From contig JAEEWG010000018.1 in assembly GCA_016287245.1 (NCBI GenBank), forward strand, positions 1-61,080: a stretch of 61,080 nt of DNA, written 5' to 3'. The position numbers were made by a program, and so were the translations under genes. Position 1 is the stretch's first letter. Every line of letters begins with the position of its first letter. The notes beneath the pieces were generated by a model. That model made no database searches. It saw nothing but the letters and a program-made list of their open reading frames with translations, and was not told where the DNA came from. Below, one piece after another: positions 37,794-47,844 of this stretch. Source of the DNA: Clostridia bacterium. GTDB lineage: Bacteria; Bacillota; Clostridia; Saccharofermentanales; Saccharofermentanaceae.

Positions 37794-38986
37794 TTATACG
37801 ATCTATCGAACTTCAGAACTTTAGAAATTACAGAAGGCTTGATCTTAAGGTCGAGCCTTCTGTAAATGTTTTTTACGGTTCAAATGCGCAGGGCAAGACC
37901 AATGTTCTGGAGTCGATCTATCTTTGTACATCTACGCATTCCCACAGAACGACGAAGGACAGTGAGATGATCCTTCACGGAGAGCACAGCTACAAGGTAA
38001 AACTGAAGCTGACCTCTTCTTTTCATGCGTACGATGAGTCCGTTTCCGTCGTTTATGAGGATGGTCAGGGAGATCTTTCCTCAGTGAAACGTCCGAAAAA
38101 GACAGTTTTCCACGATGATGTTCCTTTCGAGAAAACATCCGAATATTTCGGCATTTTTAACGCTGTTATTTTTGCCCCTGAGGATCTGATGCTCATTAAG
38201 GATGGTCCTTCGATCAGAAGAAAGTACTTAAATGTCCTTCTTTCCCAGGTAAAACCGTCGTATTATCACGAACTGAGTAATTATGTACGTTTCCTCATGA
38301 ATAGAAACAGGATCATCAAGAACGGCCGTTCCGGCAATAATAAGATCCTTTCCGAAAAGATCCGTGAGGAGATGTCCATCTGGCATGAACCTATGGCCAG
38401 ATCGGCGGCGAAGATCATGTACGACAGATACCTCTTCTCTCTTCGCATCGATAAATTTGCGAAGATCCATCACGAGAAGATATCTAATGGAGCGGAATCT
38501 CTTTTCGTGAAGTATAAGACCTGTATCCCCATCGAAAAGCTGGAGAATTATAACGAAGAAGAAGTGGTCTCACTTCTCATCCAGAAATGGGAGAATTCCC
38601 TGGAGGATGATTTTATCCACGGAACGACCGGAAACGGTCCCCAGAGAGACGATCTTCTAATGTCTTTGGATGGAGATGGTCTTCGTATGTTCGCATCGCA
38701 GGGACAGCAGAGATCGGCGGCTCTTTCCATGAAGCTTGCTGAACTGGATATCGTCCGTGAAGAGACGAATGACTCACCTGTACTCCTTCTCGACGATGTT
38801 TTCGGGGAGCTGGATGCCAACAGAAGAAAGTGTCTTCTTTCCGAGATCGGAGATGCCCAGATCTTTATCACATGTACGGATAAATCCTTTATCGAGCAGG
38901 AATTGGCCGATTCCCTCGAAAAAGCCTCAAAAATAGCCTTCTTCGAGGTGGTGGAGGGATCCGTCCGAAGAATAGAAAACGGGTAG
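37790..38986 (+). CDS. recF: DNA replication/repair protein RecF
   Basis: A 398-residue SMC-like ATPase that loads RecA at gaps. Walker A GSNAQGKTN, the signature QGQQRSAA and Walker B LLLDDVFGELD are visible. It follows dnaN directly; the S4-domain gene yaaA found between dnaN and recF in many Bacillota is absent here. Confidence 0.95.
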   Translation: MIIRSIELQNFRNYRRLDLKVEPSVNVFYGSNAQGKTNVLESIYLCTSTHSHRTTKDSEMILHGEHSYKVKLKLTSSFHAYDESVSVVYEDGQGDLSSVKRPKKTVFHDDVPFEKTSEYFGIFNAVIFAPEDLMLIKDGPSIRRKYLNVLLSQVKPSYYHELSNYVRFLMNRNRIIKNGRSGNNKILSEKIREEMSIWHEPMARSAAKIMYDRYLFSLRIDKFAKIHHEKISNGAESLFVKYKTCIPIEKLENYNEEEVVSLLIQKWENSLEDDFIHGTTGNGPQRDDLLMSLDGDGLRMFASQGQQRSAALSMKLAELDIVREETNDSPVLLLDDVFGELDANRRKCLLSEIGDAQIFITCTDKSFIEQELADSLEKASKIAFFEVVEGSVRRIENG

Positions 38987-38990
38987 AAAA

Positions 38991-39021
38991 TTGACCGTTC
39001 TGACCCCTTTTATGGTATAAT
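38991..39021 (+). promoter_or_regulatory. Extended -10 promoter of remB
   Basis: TGGTATAAT (39013-39021) is an exact extended -10, with TTGACC at 38991 as a possible -35 at 19-nt spacing. It would drive remB separately from dnaN-recF. Confidence 0.6.
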
Positions 39022-39058
39022 AATAGGGTTATAACAGAAGAAAATAAGGGGCGTTTAG

Positions 39059-39313
39059 ATGTTCGTTCATATTGGCGGAGAATATACGATCCTGATCGAT
39101 TCGGTGATCGGCCTTATAGACCTTGATACGGTGCTGGCTTCTTCTACGGATATGAAGGCTTTTCTAAAGCAGCAGGAGGATGAGAATATCCTGGAATATG
39201 TCTCGGAAGAGATCCCCAGATCTCTGATCCTCACTGACGATCGGACCTATGTGTCCCCTCTTTCGGTTCAGACACTGAAAAAAAGGATCGAAAACGCACG
39301 ATCAAATGCCTGA
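39059..39313 (+). CDS. remB: RemB-like regulatory protein (DUF370)
   Basis: An 84-residue protein of the DUF370 family, which includes RemA and RemB, DNA-binding regulators of matrix genes in Bacillus. It begins MFVHIGGEYTILIDSVIGLIDLD, typical of RemB. Its place between recF and gyrB is the conserved one in Bacillota. It has its own extended -10 promoter. Confidence 0.9.
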   Translation: MFVHIGGEYTILIDSVIGLIDLDTVLASSTDMKAFLKQQEDENILEYVSEEIPRSLILTDDRTYVSPLSVQTLKKRIENARSNA

Positions 39314-39351
39314 TCCGGATCCGTAACACTGTTACAGATCCCGAAAAATAA

Positions 39352-41526
<2,175 letters not shown>

Positions 41527-41555
41527 TTCGAATTATCTCAATATAGAATCACGAG

Positions 41556-41592
41556 ACTCCGTTGCAGAAAACCTGCAGCGGAGTTTTTTATT
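41556..41592 (+). terminator. Terminator after gyrB
   Basis: A 12-bp stem with one U-G pair (ACTCCGTTGCAG / CTGCAGCGGAGT) and a 5-nt loop, followed by six T residues. Confidence 0.85.
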
Positions 41593-41598
41593 CTCGAA

Positions 41599-41708
41599 TG
41601 TTTCACGTGAAACAATGTAAGAATAGAACACGCGAAAGTCAAAAATGATGTTTCACGTGAAACAATGATAATTCTCCAAATGATCTTTTATATGTTTCAC
41701 GTGAAACA
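41599..41708. promoter_or_regulatory. parS: Cluster of three parS partition sites
   Basis: Three copies of the 16-bp palindrome TGTTTCACGTGAAACA lie at 41599-41614, 41649-41664 and 41693-41708. Each is a perfect match to the bacterial parS consensus bound by ParB. They occupy the gap between gyrB and parA, just downstream of the origin, where ParB spreads and condensin is loaded. The spacings are 50 and 44 bp. The rest of the 313-bp gap holds the gyrB terminator and the parA promoter area. Confidence 0.97.
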
Positions 41709-41839
41709 ATTCAAGAGTGCAATTTGCATTGAACTATGAAAGATTTTGAATTTTTATAGTAAAAGTGTAAAGTAACTGACATATAATGACGTTGTTTTTT
41801 CTGATACTATTAGAGTAACAAAATCGATAAGGAGCACAT

Positions 41840-42601
41840 ATGGCATACGTAATTTCGATCGTAAATCAAAAAGGCGGCGTGGGAAAAACCACAACTGCGG
41901 TCAATCTGAGCGCATTTCTTGCGAAAAAGCGCAAAAAAGTCCTCATTATTGATCTGGATCCACAGGGAAATGCGACCAGTGGATATGGTTTTGATAAAGG
42001 ACAACTGGAAAATACAGTCTATGATCTTCTCGTGAATGAAGAAGATATCAATAACGTTATTTCCGCTACATCTGTAAAAAACGTGGATATGTGCCCGACA
42101 AATATCAATCTGGCCGGTGCAGAAGTCGAATTGGTATCTGCGATCAGCAGAGAAACGATATTAAAGAGAGCCATCGAGCCAGTATTGGATAAGTATGATT
42201 ACATTATAATCGATTGTCCCCCGGCTCTCGGATTACTCACGATCAATGCATTAGCTGCATGCGAGGGTGTGATCGTTCCGATCCAGGGCGAATATTATGC
42301 GCTTGAGGGACTTACCCAGTTGATGGATACGATCAACATGATCAAGAAAAAACTGAATCCGAAGATCGGCATCCTCGGTGTGGTCATTACTATGCATGAT
42401 CGCCGTACCCAGCTGACAAAGCAGGTCGTAGAAGAAGTACAGAAGTACTTCGGAGACAAGGTATTTAAGACCTTTATTCCGAGAAATGTCCGACTTGCCG
42501 AGGCACCGAGCTATGGTCAGACGATCGAGGAATATGACCCGAAATCTAAGGGTTCCCTGGCTTATCAGGCCCTGGCAAATGAGGTATTAAAAAGAACATA
42601 A
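41840..42601 (+). CDS. parA: Chromosome partition ATPase ParA (Soj)
   Basis: A 253-residue deviant Walker ATPase that moves the origin through ParB-stimulated ATP hydrolysis. The ParA P-loop KGGVGKTTTAVNLS is at the N-terminus, with DLDPQGNATSGYG and IIDCPPALG further on. It has the short N-terminus of chromosomal Soj proteins. AAGGAG precedes the ATG. parB follows after 46 nt. Confidence 0.96.
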   Translation: MAYVISIVNQKGGVGKTTTAVNLSAFLAKKRKKVLIIDLDPQGNATSGYGFDKGQLENTVYDLLVNEEDINNVISATSVKNVDMCPTNINLAGAEVELVSAISRETILKRAIEPVLDKYDYIIIDCPPALGLLTINALAACEGVIVPIQGEYYALEGLTQLMDTINMIKKKLNPKIGILGVVITMHDRRTQLTKQVVEEVQKYFGDKVFKTFIPRNVRLAEAPSYGQTIEEYDPKSKGSLAYQALANEVLKRT

Positions 42602-42647
42602 TCACTGACTATAAATATAGACAGACATCAATATATGAGGTGATAAC

Positions 42648-43523
42648 ATGGCTGTGAAAAAAGGATTAGGAAAAGGATTAAACGCGCTGCTTCCCGGTGA
42701 AGGAATTCCGGAGACACAGATGGATTCAGTTGTGGAATTAAAGATCAACGATATCTCGCCGAACAGTGAGCAGCCGAGAAAACGTTTTAATGAAGAAGCG
42801 CTCCAGGAGCTGGCGGATTCAATTAAAGAAAACGGCGTGATCCAGCCGATCATTGTGGCGAAAAGAGGTACAGGATATCGTATCGTCGCAGGCGAAAGAA
42901 GATGGAGAGCCTCCCGTCTTGCCGGCATGAAAACGATACCGGCGATCGTGCGTGATCTTACAGACCAGCAGACGATGGAGCAGGCCCTGATCGAGAATAT
43001 CCAGCGCCAGGATCTCAATCCTCTTGAAGAAGCATTTGCTATGGATAATCTCATGAAAGAGCATGGCCTCACACAGGAAGCCCTTGCCAAGAAGCTTGGT
43101 AAAAGCCGTCCGGCCATCGCAAATACATTAAGATTGATAAATATCGATGAATCCCTTCAGGATTTCATCCGGAACGGCGACCTTTCCGCAGGACACGCCA
43201 GAGCTCTTCTTGCTATTACAGATAAGGAAGAACAGAAAAAAGCAGCCGATATCGTCATGATCAAGGAGCTTAGTGTACGTGAGACGGAAGAGTTTGTGAA
43301 GAAGTTCCTGAGCGGAAATACAGCAGCACCTCGTAAAACGCGCGAGAAGGGGTCTTCTGCGGTCGCCATAAGCACAAAGGATGTGGAACACAAACTGGCC
43401 TCGTACTACGGCACAAAGGTCAAATTAAAGCTTAAGGACGAGGTTAAGGGAAGAGGCACGATCGTCATCGAATATTATTCGTACGATGATCTGGATCGGC
43501 TTTTGGAAATGATAGACAACTGA
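42648..43523 (+). CDS. parB: Chromosome partition protein ParB (Spo0J)
   Basis: A 291-residue CTP-dependent clamp that loads at parS. The N-terminal box (ISPNSEQPRKRFNEEALQELADSIKENGVIQPI), the CTP motif (GERRWRASRLAG) and the helix-turn-helix (LTQEALAKKLGKSRPAIANTLRLI) are all present, followed by the dimerisation domain. Its target sites lie 1 kb upstream. Confidence 0.96.
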   Translation: MAVKKGLGKGLNALLPGEGIPETQMDSVVELKINDISPNSEQPRKRFNEEALQELADSIKENGVIQPIIVAKRGTGYRIVAGERRWRASRLAGMKTIPAIVRDLTDQQTMEQALIENIQRQDLNPLEEAFAMDNLMKEHGLTQEALAKKLGKSRPAIANTLRLINIDESLQDFIRNGDLSAGHARALLAITDKEEQKKAADIVMIKELSVRETEEFVKKFLSGNTAAPRKTREKGSSAVAISTKDVEHKLASYYGTKVKLKLKDEVKGRGTIVIEYYSYDDLDRLLEMIDN

Positions 43524-43544
43524 TGCCATATACTTTCACCATTT

Positions 43545-43580
43545 GAAGAGGTCTTCCGGTTTCGGAAGGCCTCTTCGCTT
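43545..43580 (+). terminator. Terminator after parB
   Basis: A 14-bp stem with one wobble (GAAGAGGTCTTCCG / CGGAAGGCCTCTTC, 43545-43576) and a 4-nt loop. Only a weak T tract follows. Confidence 0.7.
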
Positions 43581-43583
43581 TAG

Positions 43584-43612
43584 TTGACATCACAAGGTAA
43601 AGTTAGTAAAAT
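43584..43612 (+). promoter_or_regulatory. Promoter of tRNA-Ser
   Basis: TTGACA (43584-43589), a 17-nt spacer and TAAAAT (43607-43612) lie 18 nt before the tRNA. It is a near-consensus sigma-A promoter. Confidence 0.85.
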
Positions 43613-43629
43613 TAGCACGCTATAAAGAT

Positions 43630-43717
43630 GGAGCTGTATCGAAGCGGTCATAACGAGGCGGTCTTGAAAACCGTTTGCCCAAAAGGCACGTGGGTTCGAA
43701 TCCCACCGGCTCCGCCA
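43630..43717 (+). tRNA. tRNA-Ser (anticodon UGA)
   Basis: An 88-nt tRNA. The 7-bp acceptor stem (GGAGCTG / CGGCTCC, one G-U pair), the anticodon loop CTTGAAA with anticodon TGA, a long variable arm (typical of class II serine tRNA) and the T loop TTCGAAT are visible. CCA is encoded. Its last 25 nt form the left attachment site of the integrated element; the integration left the tRNA intact. Confidence 0.95.
43693..43717. repeat. Attachment site attL (tRNA 3' end)
   Basis: The last 25 nt of the tRNA, from the T arm to CCA, are repeated perfectly at 55842-55866. The match stops at both sides (G versus T before it, A versus T after it), as expected for the crossover core of a tRNA-targeting integrase. 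Confidence 0.93.
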
Positions 43718-43725
43718 AATTTCAG

Positions 43726-43763
43726 ATCCTGAAAGCTTGATATATAAGGCTTTCAGGATTTTT
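43726..43763 (+). terminator. Element-borne terminator for tRNA-Ser
   Basis: An 11-bp perfect stem (ATCCTGAAAGC at 43726-43736 with GCTTTCAGGAT at 43749-43759), a 12-nt loop and five T residues. It belongs to the element and replaces the tRNA's own terminator, which was pushed to 55873. Confidence 0.8.
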
Positions 43764-43826
43764 CTTTCCTATGAATCACTGGTTTGACCAACAAATTGAC
43801 CACAATTACAATGATTCAAAATATGT

Positions 43827-44993
43827 TTATGATACGTTTTTGATGTATTTTTCCATGTTTTCTGCAGACTTCATTTGCATCTTTCTGGATACATGTCCGT
43901 AGACATCGAGCGTGAAACTTGCTGTAGCGTGTCCCAAGTTGCTCTGAACAGTCTTGATATCATCGCCGCTTTCAATCGATGCAACAGCATAGGAGTGGCG
44001 CAGATCATGGTATCGAGCACTAGGCAAACCAATTGAAGCAGCTACTTTTTTGAAAGCTTTGTAGATAGCGTTCTGTTTCAAGTGTTCTCCCAGTTCATTA
44101 GTGAACACAAGATTCCACGCATTGTCCCAAGCACCCGATGCTTTCTCTGACCATTCATTCTGAAGCTCTTTTTGCTTCTTTAGAACGGTCATGACAGAAG
44201 GGGCAACCGTAACATACCTGCTCTTACTGTTTTTTGTAGGACCAAGAGAGTAGGTGGGTCCGGTATGATGTGTGCTGGTAACCAACTGCTTGTTGATGAG
44301 AAGGAGATTATTCTCGAAATCCACACAATCCCATGTGAGAGCAAGTACTTCGCTTTCGCGAAGCCCACTGAAAAGGGTGACAAAGAAGATATTCTCGTAC
44401 TTGTGGCCTTTTATGGCTTCAATAAACCGTGAAATCTCTTCGCTTTCCAAGGGTTTGATGGTTTTCCGATCTGTTTTCGGCAGAGAACACCTTCTTGACG
44501 GATTCTCTTTAATCAAACCAGCAGTTACAGCCTGCTCCAATGCCCGATGAAGAACACCATGGATGTTCTTAACAGTTTTAGTTGACAAGCCGTTTTCGGT
44601 CAGCAACCCGTTGTAAAAGCGCTGAATATCGGAAACAGTAATACTTGTCAGAGTCTTGTTTCCAATGACTCTCTTAATGTGCTTATCGCAAAGAGACTGG
44701 TAAGTTTCCAGAGTATAGTTCTTTACGGAAAACTTTACGTAGTCGCGAAGCCAAGTATCAAGCCACTCTGAGAGTTTCATCTTTGAGGGAGCTACATATG
44801 TACCATTATCGATCTCAGAAATCACTTCCGTAAGCTTCTTTCGGACTTCTTCCTGAGTCTTGCCATACACTGATTTACGGATATATTTTCCGCTACCGTC
44901 TGATGCTGCAATGGAGTATTTGCCTTCCCATCTCCCATCATTTCTCTTGTAGATTGCTCCGCTTCCGTTTGCATTTCTTTTCATTCGTTTCAT
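43827..44993 (-). CDS. int: Tyrosine recombinase (integrase) of the element
   Basis: A 388-residue phage/ICE-type integrase. It has an AP2-like arm-binding N-terminus (GSGAIYKRNDGRWEGKYSI), a SAM-like core-binding domain (about 65-165) and the catalytic domain with Arg in SGLRESEVLAL, HDLRHSYA, LGHA and the nucleophile Tyr in FTLDVYGHV. It lies next to attL and reads away from the element interior toward the tRNA, as in tRNA-Ser elements generally. Confidence 0.95.
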   Translation of the reverse strand: MKRMKRNANGSGAIYKRNDGRWEGKYSIAASDGSGKYIRKSVYGKTQEEVRKKLTEVISEIDNGTYVAPSKMKLSEWLDTWLRDYVKFSVKNYTLETYQSLCDKHIKRVIGNKTLTSITVSDIQRFYNGLLTENGLSTKTVKNIHGVLHRALEQAVTAGLIKENPSRRCSLPKTDRKTIKPLESEEISRFIEAIKGHKYENIFFVTLFSGLRESEVLALTWDCVDFENNLLLINKQLVTSTHHTGPTYSLGPTKNSKSRYVTVAPSVMTVLKKQKELQNEWSEKASGAWDNAWNLVFTNELGEHLKQNAIYKAFKKVAASIGLPSARYHDLRHSYAVASIESGDDIKTVQSNLGHATASFTLDVYGHVSRKMQMKSAENMEKYIKNVS

Positions 44994-45042
44994 GAATCCT
45001 CCTTTCTTCCAGACTTATAAAACAAGTGTGTGGTCAGCCCAC

Positions 45043-46110
45043 TTATTCCCGTAAATAATTATCTTTGAACCATTTTTCCAGTTCATCATAGGTAATCTCA
45101 CCTTCGAGGCACAGGTCTCGCATAGCCCGTGCTACTTCGCTCCAGGCAGCAAAATGATCCTCTGAGATCTGTCCCTTCTTCTTTCTTGCAAAAGTTGCTT
45201 TATAGTTCCTCTGGTAAAGCACTTGCGTTTCGTCGCTATATAAACTCCGCACATGAGAGCGAAGCCGTCCGACATCAAAGCATGTTTTTCCAATATCCTT
45301 TGAGTACCGAGCAGTCTCGATCACTCTCGGACAGTTCTTGATCTTGCTGTCTGTAGCAAAAGCGAAGTACCTTCTGCAGTTCGAGCAGCATTGGAAGTGA
45401 TAGTATTGGACATATCTGCTGCATAGATATGAGATCAGGTCATCAAAGGTATCCGGTACAAAAGATTTTAAATACTTCGGACCGGAATACGGATCATTGA
45501 CCATTACGGAAGTAAGCCCCGAATACGAAAGAGATGGAATCTTGTTCCGATCAATCTTTGTAAGCGCTATAGCAGGCTCGTTATTCTTGTCATAGAACAT
45601 AACATCCTCAGCAAACAGTGTAAGTGACTTCTGATACTTCTTCAGGGAAGCCAGGATCTTATCACTCTTTTTGAAGTTGTACTTTTTCCCGGATTTTACG
45701 ATTCCTGAGATGACTTCAACGACAAGAGGCAGAGCCAAGAGGTTTCTGTTGTCACTAGACTCTACCTTACAATTAAATAACCTATCACTAATTAGAAGAA
45801 TGTCGTTGATCATATCCACCTTATCCTTAGACCTGGAAGATTGTACGCACGACCTGATCTCCTCGTATATCTCTTCAATCGAAGAAATGGTCTTTTCAGG
45901 ATCAGGAATGCCGTCCATCGGTTCTACAGAACCGATCAGATCACCAAAAGCCACACCATAGCCGCAAGTAAAAGACATAGGAATCAGATTGTCCGGACCG
46001 TTTTCATCTTTGCCTGTCACAAAGAAGATTTCTTTTCCGTCGTGCATAGTGATTCCTACCCGGATATCGGTTCCCAACTGGTCTAAAGAAAGAATAGGTG
46101 TAATCTGCAT
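45043..46110 (-). CDS. Zinc-finger protein resembling DUF6076 proteins
   Basis: A 355-residue protein of unknown function. The C-terminal third holds CSNCRRYFAFATDSKIKNCPR, a Cys4-type (CxxC...C) motif like CGNR or DUF6076 zinc fingers, then a helical stretch. No signal peptide or membrane helix. The start at 46110 has GAGGACA before it and is favoured over 46140. It diverges from the excisionase operon and precedes int on the same strand, so it may regulate integration or excision; this is inferred only from position. Confidence 0.55.
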   Translation of the reverse strand: MQITPILSLDQLGTDIRVGITMHDGKEIFFVTGKDENGPDNLIPMSFTCGYGVAFGDLIGSVEPMDGIPDPEKTISSIEEIYEEIRSCVQSSRSKDKVDMINDILLISDRLFNCKVESSDNRNLLALPLVVEVISGIVKSGKKYNFKKSDKILASLKKYQKSLTLFAEDVMFYDKNNEPAIALTKIDRNKIPSLSYSGLTSVMVNDPYSGPKYLKSFVPDTFDDLISYLCSRYVQYYHFQCCSNCRRYFAFATDSKIKNCPRVIETARYSKDIGKTCFDVGRLRSHVRSLYSDETQVLYQRNYKATFARKKKGQISEDHFAAWSEVARAMRDLCLEGEITYDELEKWFKDNYLRE

Positions 46111-46151
46111 TATCGTGTCCTCTCGAAATAGATTAGACACATAATAACCTA

Positions 46152-46180
46152 TTGCAATCTATTTTGTCAAGTGATATACT
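46152..46180 (+). promoter_or_regulatory. Promoter of the excisionase operon
   Basis: TTGCAA (46152-46157), 17 nt, TATACT (46175-46180), followed by AAGGAGG before the gene at 46226. The gap (46111-46225) also holds the start of the opposite gene. Confidence 0.6.
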
Positions 46181-46225
46181 ACAGAAAAAAACGAACAGAT
46201 GTTCTAAAGAAAGGAGGCAAAGCCT

Positions 46226-46426
46226 ATGGAAAAAGAAATGAATGTAAGTGTACCGGCCGTAATGAACGCCATGCAGGTGGCCAAGTATCTTGGTATCTCA
46301 AAGCAGGGAGCCTACAATCTTATGAATTCAGAATCTTTCCCGACACTTCGTGTGGGGAAGAGACTTCTGGTTTCATCAGACAGATTCCTGGAGTGGATCG
46401 GGAAACACTCGAACGATGTCGGATGA
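46226..46426 (+). CDS. Excisionase-family DNA-binding protein
   Basis: A 66-residue winged-helix protein of the excisionase/MerR-like type: MQVAKYLGISKQGAYNLMNSESFPTLRVGKRLLVSSDRFLEWI. Such proteins bend DNA at the attachment site and favour excision, or act as small regulators. GGAGG lies upstream. It precedes the replication-type gene by 42 nt. Confidence 0.85.
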   Translation: MEKEMNVSVPAVMNAMQVAKYLGISKQGAYNLMNSESFPTLRVGKRLLVSSDRFLEWIGKHSNDVG

Positions 46427-46468
46427 ATAGATCCACGAACTAATCAACAAAGAAAGGAGGAATGCCAA

Positions 46469-47212
46469 ATGAAACAGAAAGCTTTTGTAGTATATCCGTC
46501 TTGGAGATACTACATGGATCTTCTGGAAGATCCTGAACTAATCACGGAATTTGCCTATGCGATGTTTGACGCAGGAGAAGGCAAGGAACCGCGCATAGCA
46601 AATTCGAAGGTGGAGGTTGCAATCAACGCTATAAAGCCGATTATTGATGCAAACAACGCAGCATACGAGGAGCGTTGCAGGAAGAACAAGGCCGCCGCCA
46701 GAAGGCGGTGGTCTAATGCGGATGCAGATGCACAGCACACGGATGCAAATGCATTTCATTCGGATGGTGATAATGACAATGAAAATGAATCTGATAATGA
46801 TAATGAAAATGAAGATGATAATGAGAATAATAAGAATTGTCTGGCATGTCAGGCAGGCCCATCCGATATTCCTACGGAAACAGAAGTTATCCAAGCAGCA
46901 CAGATTCGGGGACTGGATTTTTCTGAAGAAGAAGCCAGACACTTCATCCAATACTACTTTGTGGAAAAGAAAGGTTGTATCGGAGGAGAACCAATACGAA
47001 ATTGGAGAAGTCTACTAAGGGGATGGAATCTGCACATACTTGTAGACCCGGAGGATCTGTTCGGAGATATGACTAGCTGGTATTACACAACATATAAAAC
47101 ACTTCCGGAAGGTCTTCAAAAGAGACTCGAGAGAGATCAGTGTCAATTTAGCAACTGTATTACAAAAGAAACAGCTGAACTTGTCCAGAAATATCTGAAT
47201 GAAAGGTGCTGA
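46469..47212 (+). CDS. Replication-organiser-like protein (DUF6291-type) with acidic linker
   Basis: A 247-residue protein. Residues 1-85 resemble the DUF6291 domain found in small Clostridia elements (FVVYPSWRYYMDLLEDPELITEFAYAMFDAGEGKEP); residues about 135-185 resemble a phage replisome-organiser helix set (FSEEEARHFIQYYF, NWRSLLRGW). Between them lies a tandem acidic stretch of Asp, Asn and Glu (about 103-122) encoded by repeats of GATAATGAAAATGA. It probably acts in element replication; exact role not known. AAGGAGG precedes the ATG. Confidence 0.6.
   Translation: MKQKAFVVYPSWRYYMDLLEDPELITEFAYAMFDAGEGKEPRIANSKVEVAINAIKPIIDANNAAYEERCRKNKAAARRRWSNADADAQHTDANAFHSDGDNDNENESDNDNENEDDNENNKNCLACQAGPSDIPTETEVIQAAQIRGLDFSEEEARHFIQYYFVEKKGCIGGEPIRNWRSLLRGWNLHILVDPEDLFGDMTSWYYTTYKTLPEGLQKRLERDQCQFSNCITKETAELVQKYLNERC
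46768..46830 (+). repeat. Short tandem repeat coding a Asp/Asn/Glu linker
   Basis: Imperfect copies of a 12-18 bp unit made of GATAATGAAAATGAA words. Length changes in this tract would stay in frame when whole units are lost or gained. Confidence 0.6.
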
Positions 47213-47233
47213 ATATGGTGGCATTCACAATTA

Positions 47234-47329
47234 GTGGGTTCGGGAAAAACTTTTGGAATAAGGCAAGCAGAGCATTTGGCTTGCCACCGAACACGGAAGA
47301 ATCGGGCGGAAGCCCGAACCCACTTTTTT
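47234..47329 (+). terminator. Branched terminator with alternative pairings
   Basis: GTGGGTTCGGG (47234-47244) pairs with CCCGAACCCAC (47313-47323), followed by TTTTTT. Inside is GGCAAGC (47262-47268) / GCTTGCC (47279-47285). The 3' arm can instead form TCGGGC-GGAA-GCCCGA (47302-47317), and the 5' arm can pair with CCGAAC (47287-47292). So two exclusive folds are possible. Confidence 0.6.
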
Positions 47330-47401
47330 CGTTCTGATCCAGGTTTTTGATCCGTTTTGAGAATATTTTTCGATCAGCACATTGTTTTCGGTTATATACA
47401 A

Positions 47402-47574
47402 TTGACGTCACATACATGTCCTGTTTTCAGCACTTTGCAGGTTTTTGATGTCATATTTCCAAACTTTCCGGAAAATTGACGTCACAAATCGGACATGCTT
47501 AATTCCCCGAAATACCTTAATGACGGGCACTGCCCGACATTGTTGATGAGTGACATATCAAAATTGATGTCACT
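47402..47574. repeat. Iteron-like repeats TTGAYGTCAYW
   Basis: Four plus-strand copies: TTGACGTCACA, TTGATGTCATA, TTGACGTCACA and TTGATGTCACT, at 47402, 47445, 47476 and 47564. A near inverted copy (GAGTGACATATCAA) precedes the last one. They are the kind of repeats an element replication protein could bind. Confidence 0.6.
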
Positions 47575-47671
47575 CCTTTATCCTGCTTATAATTTGCTTT
47601 CGAAAAATGCAGAAAAACACCCCTAGAAGTACCTCGGAAAAAAGTAGAAAAAAAGCAGGATAAAGGGAGTG
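47571..47671. repeat. Long inverted repeat
   Basis: CACTCCTTTATCCTGCTT (47571-47588) and AAGCAGGATAAAGGGAGTG (47653-47671) pair over 18 bp with a single extra base. The 64-nt interior is A-rich. Confidence 0.7.
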
Positions 47672-47844
47672 CGTCGATAAAGATCGACTTCTCCAAACAC
47701 TATGGCCGGCAGGGCCTGCCATTTCGAGTTTTTACGATTGTATACAACCTTCGGAGTAAGTGCGTCGATAGAGACATTTTTTTAGAAACCGTGCGTCTTT
47801 CGCCTCAAAACAACTGAAAACAAGGCGAGTTTTGTGTGTTGGGG

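Larger units (their letters stand above)
47213..47844. other. Structured noncoding region of the element (candidate replication origin)
   Basis: A 632-bp gap without a credible gene. It holds a branched hairpin region (47234-47329), four TTGAYGTCAYW repeats (47402-47412, 47445-47455, 47476-47486, 47564-47574), a long inverted repeat (47571-47588 with 47653-47671) and two copies of AGTGCGTCGATA (47669 and 47759 areas). It follows the replication-type gene and sits before convergent agrB. This looks like an origin or transfer-type site, but no nick motif is recognised. Confidence 0.5.

Noticed and set aside
45043..46110. Reading the zinc-finger protein as the element's abortive-infection or defence gene
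   Set aside because: There is no nuclease, reverse transcriptase, HEPN or similar motif; only a Cys4 finger is visible, so a function was not assigned.
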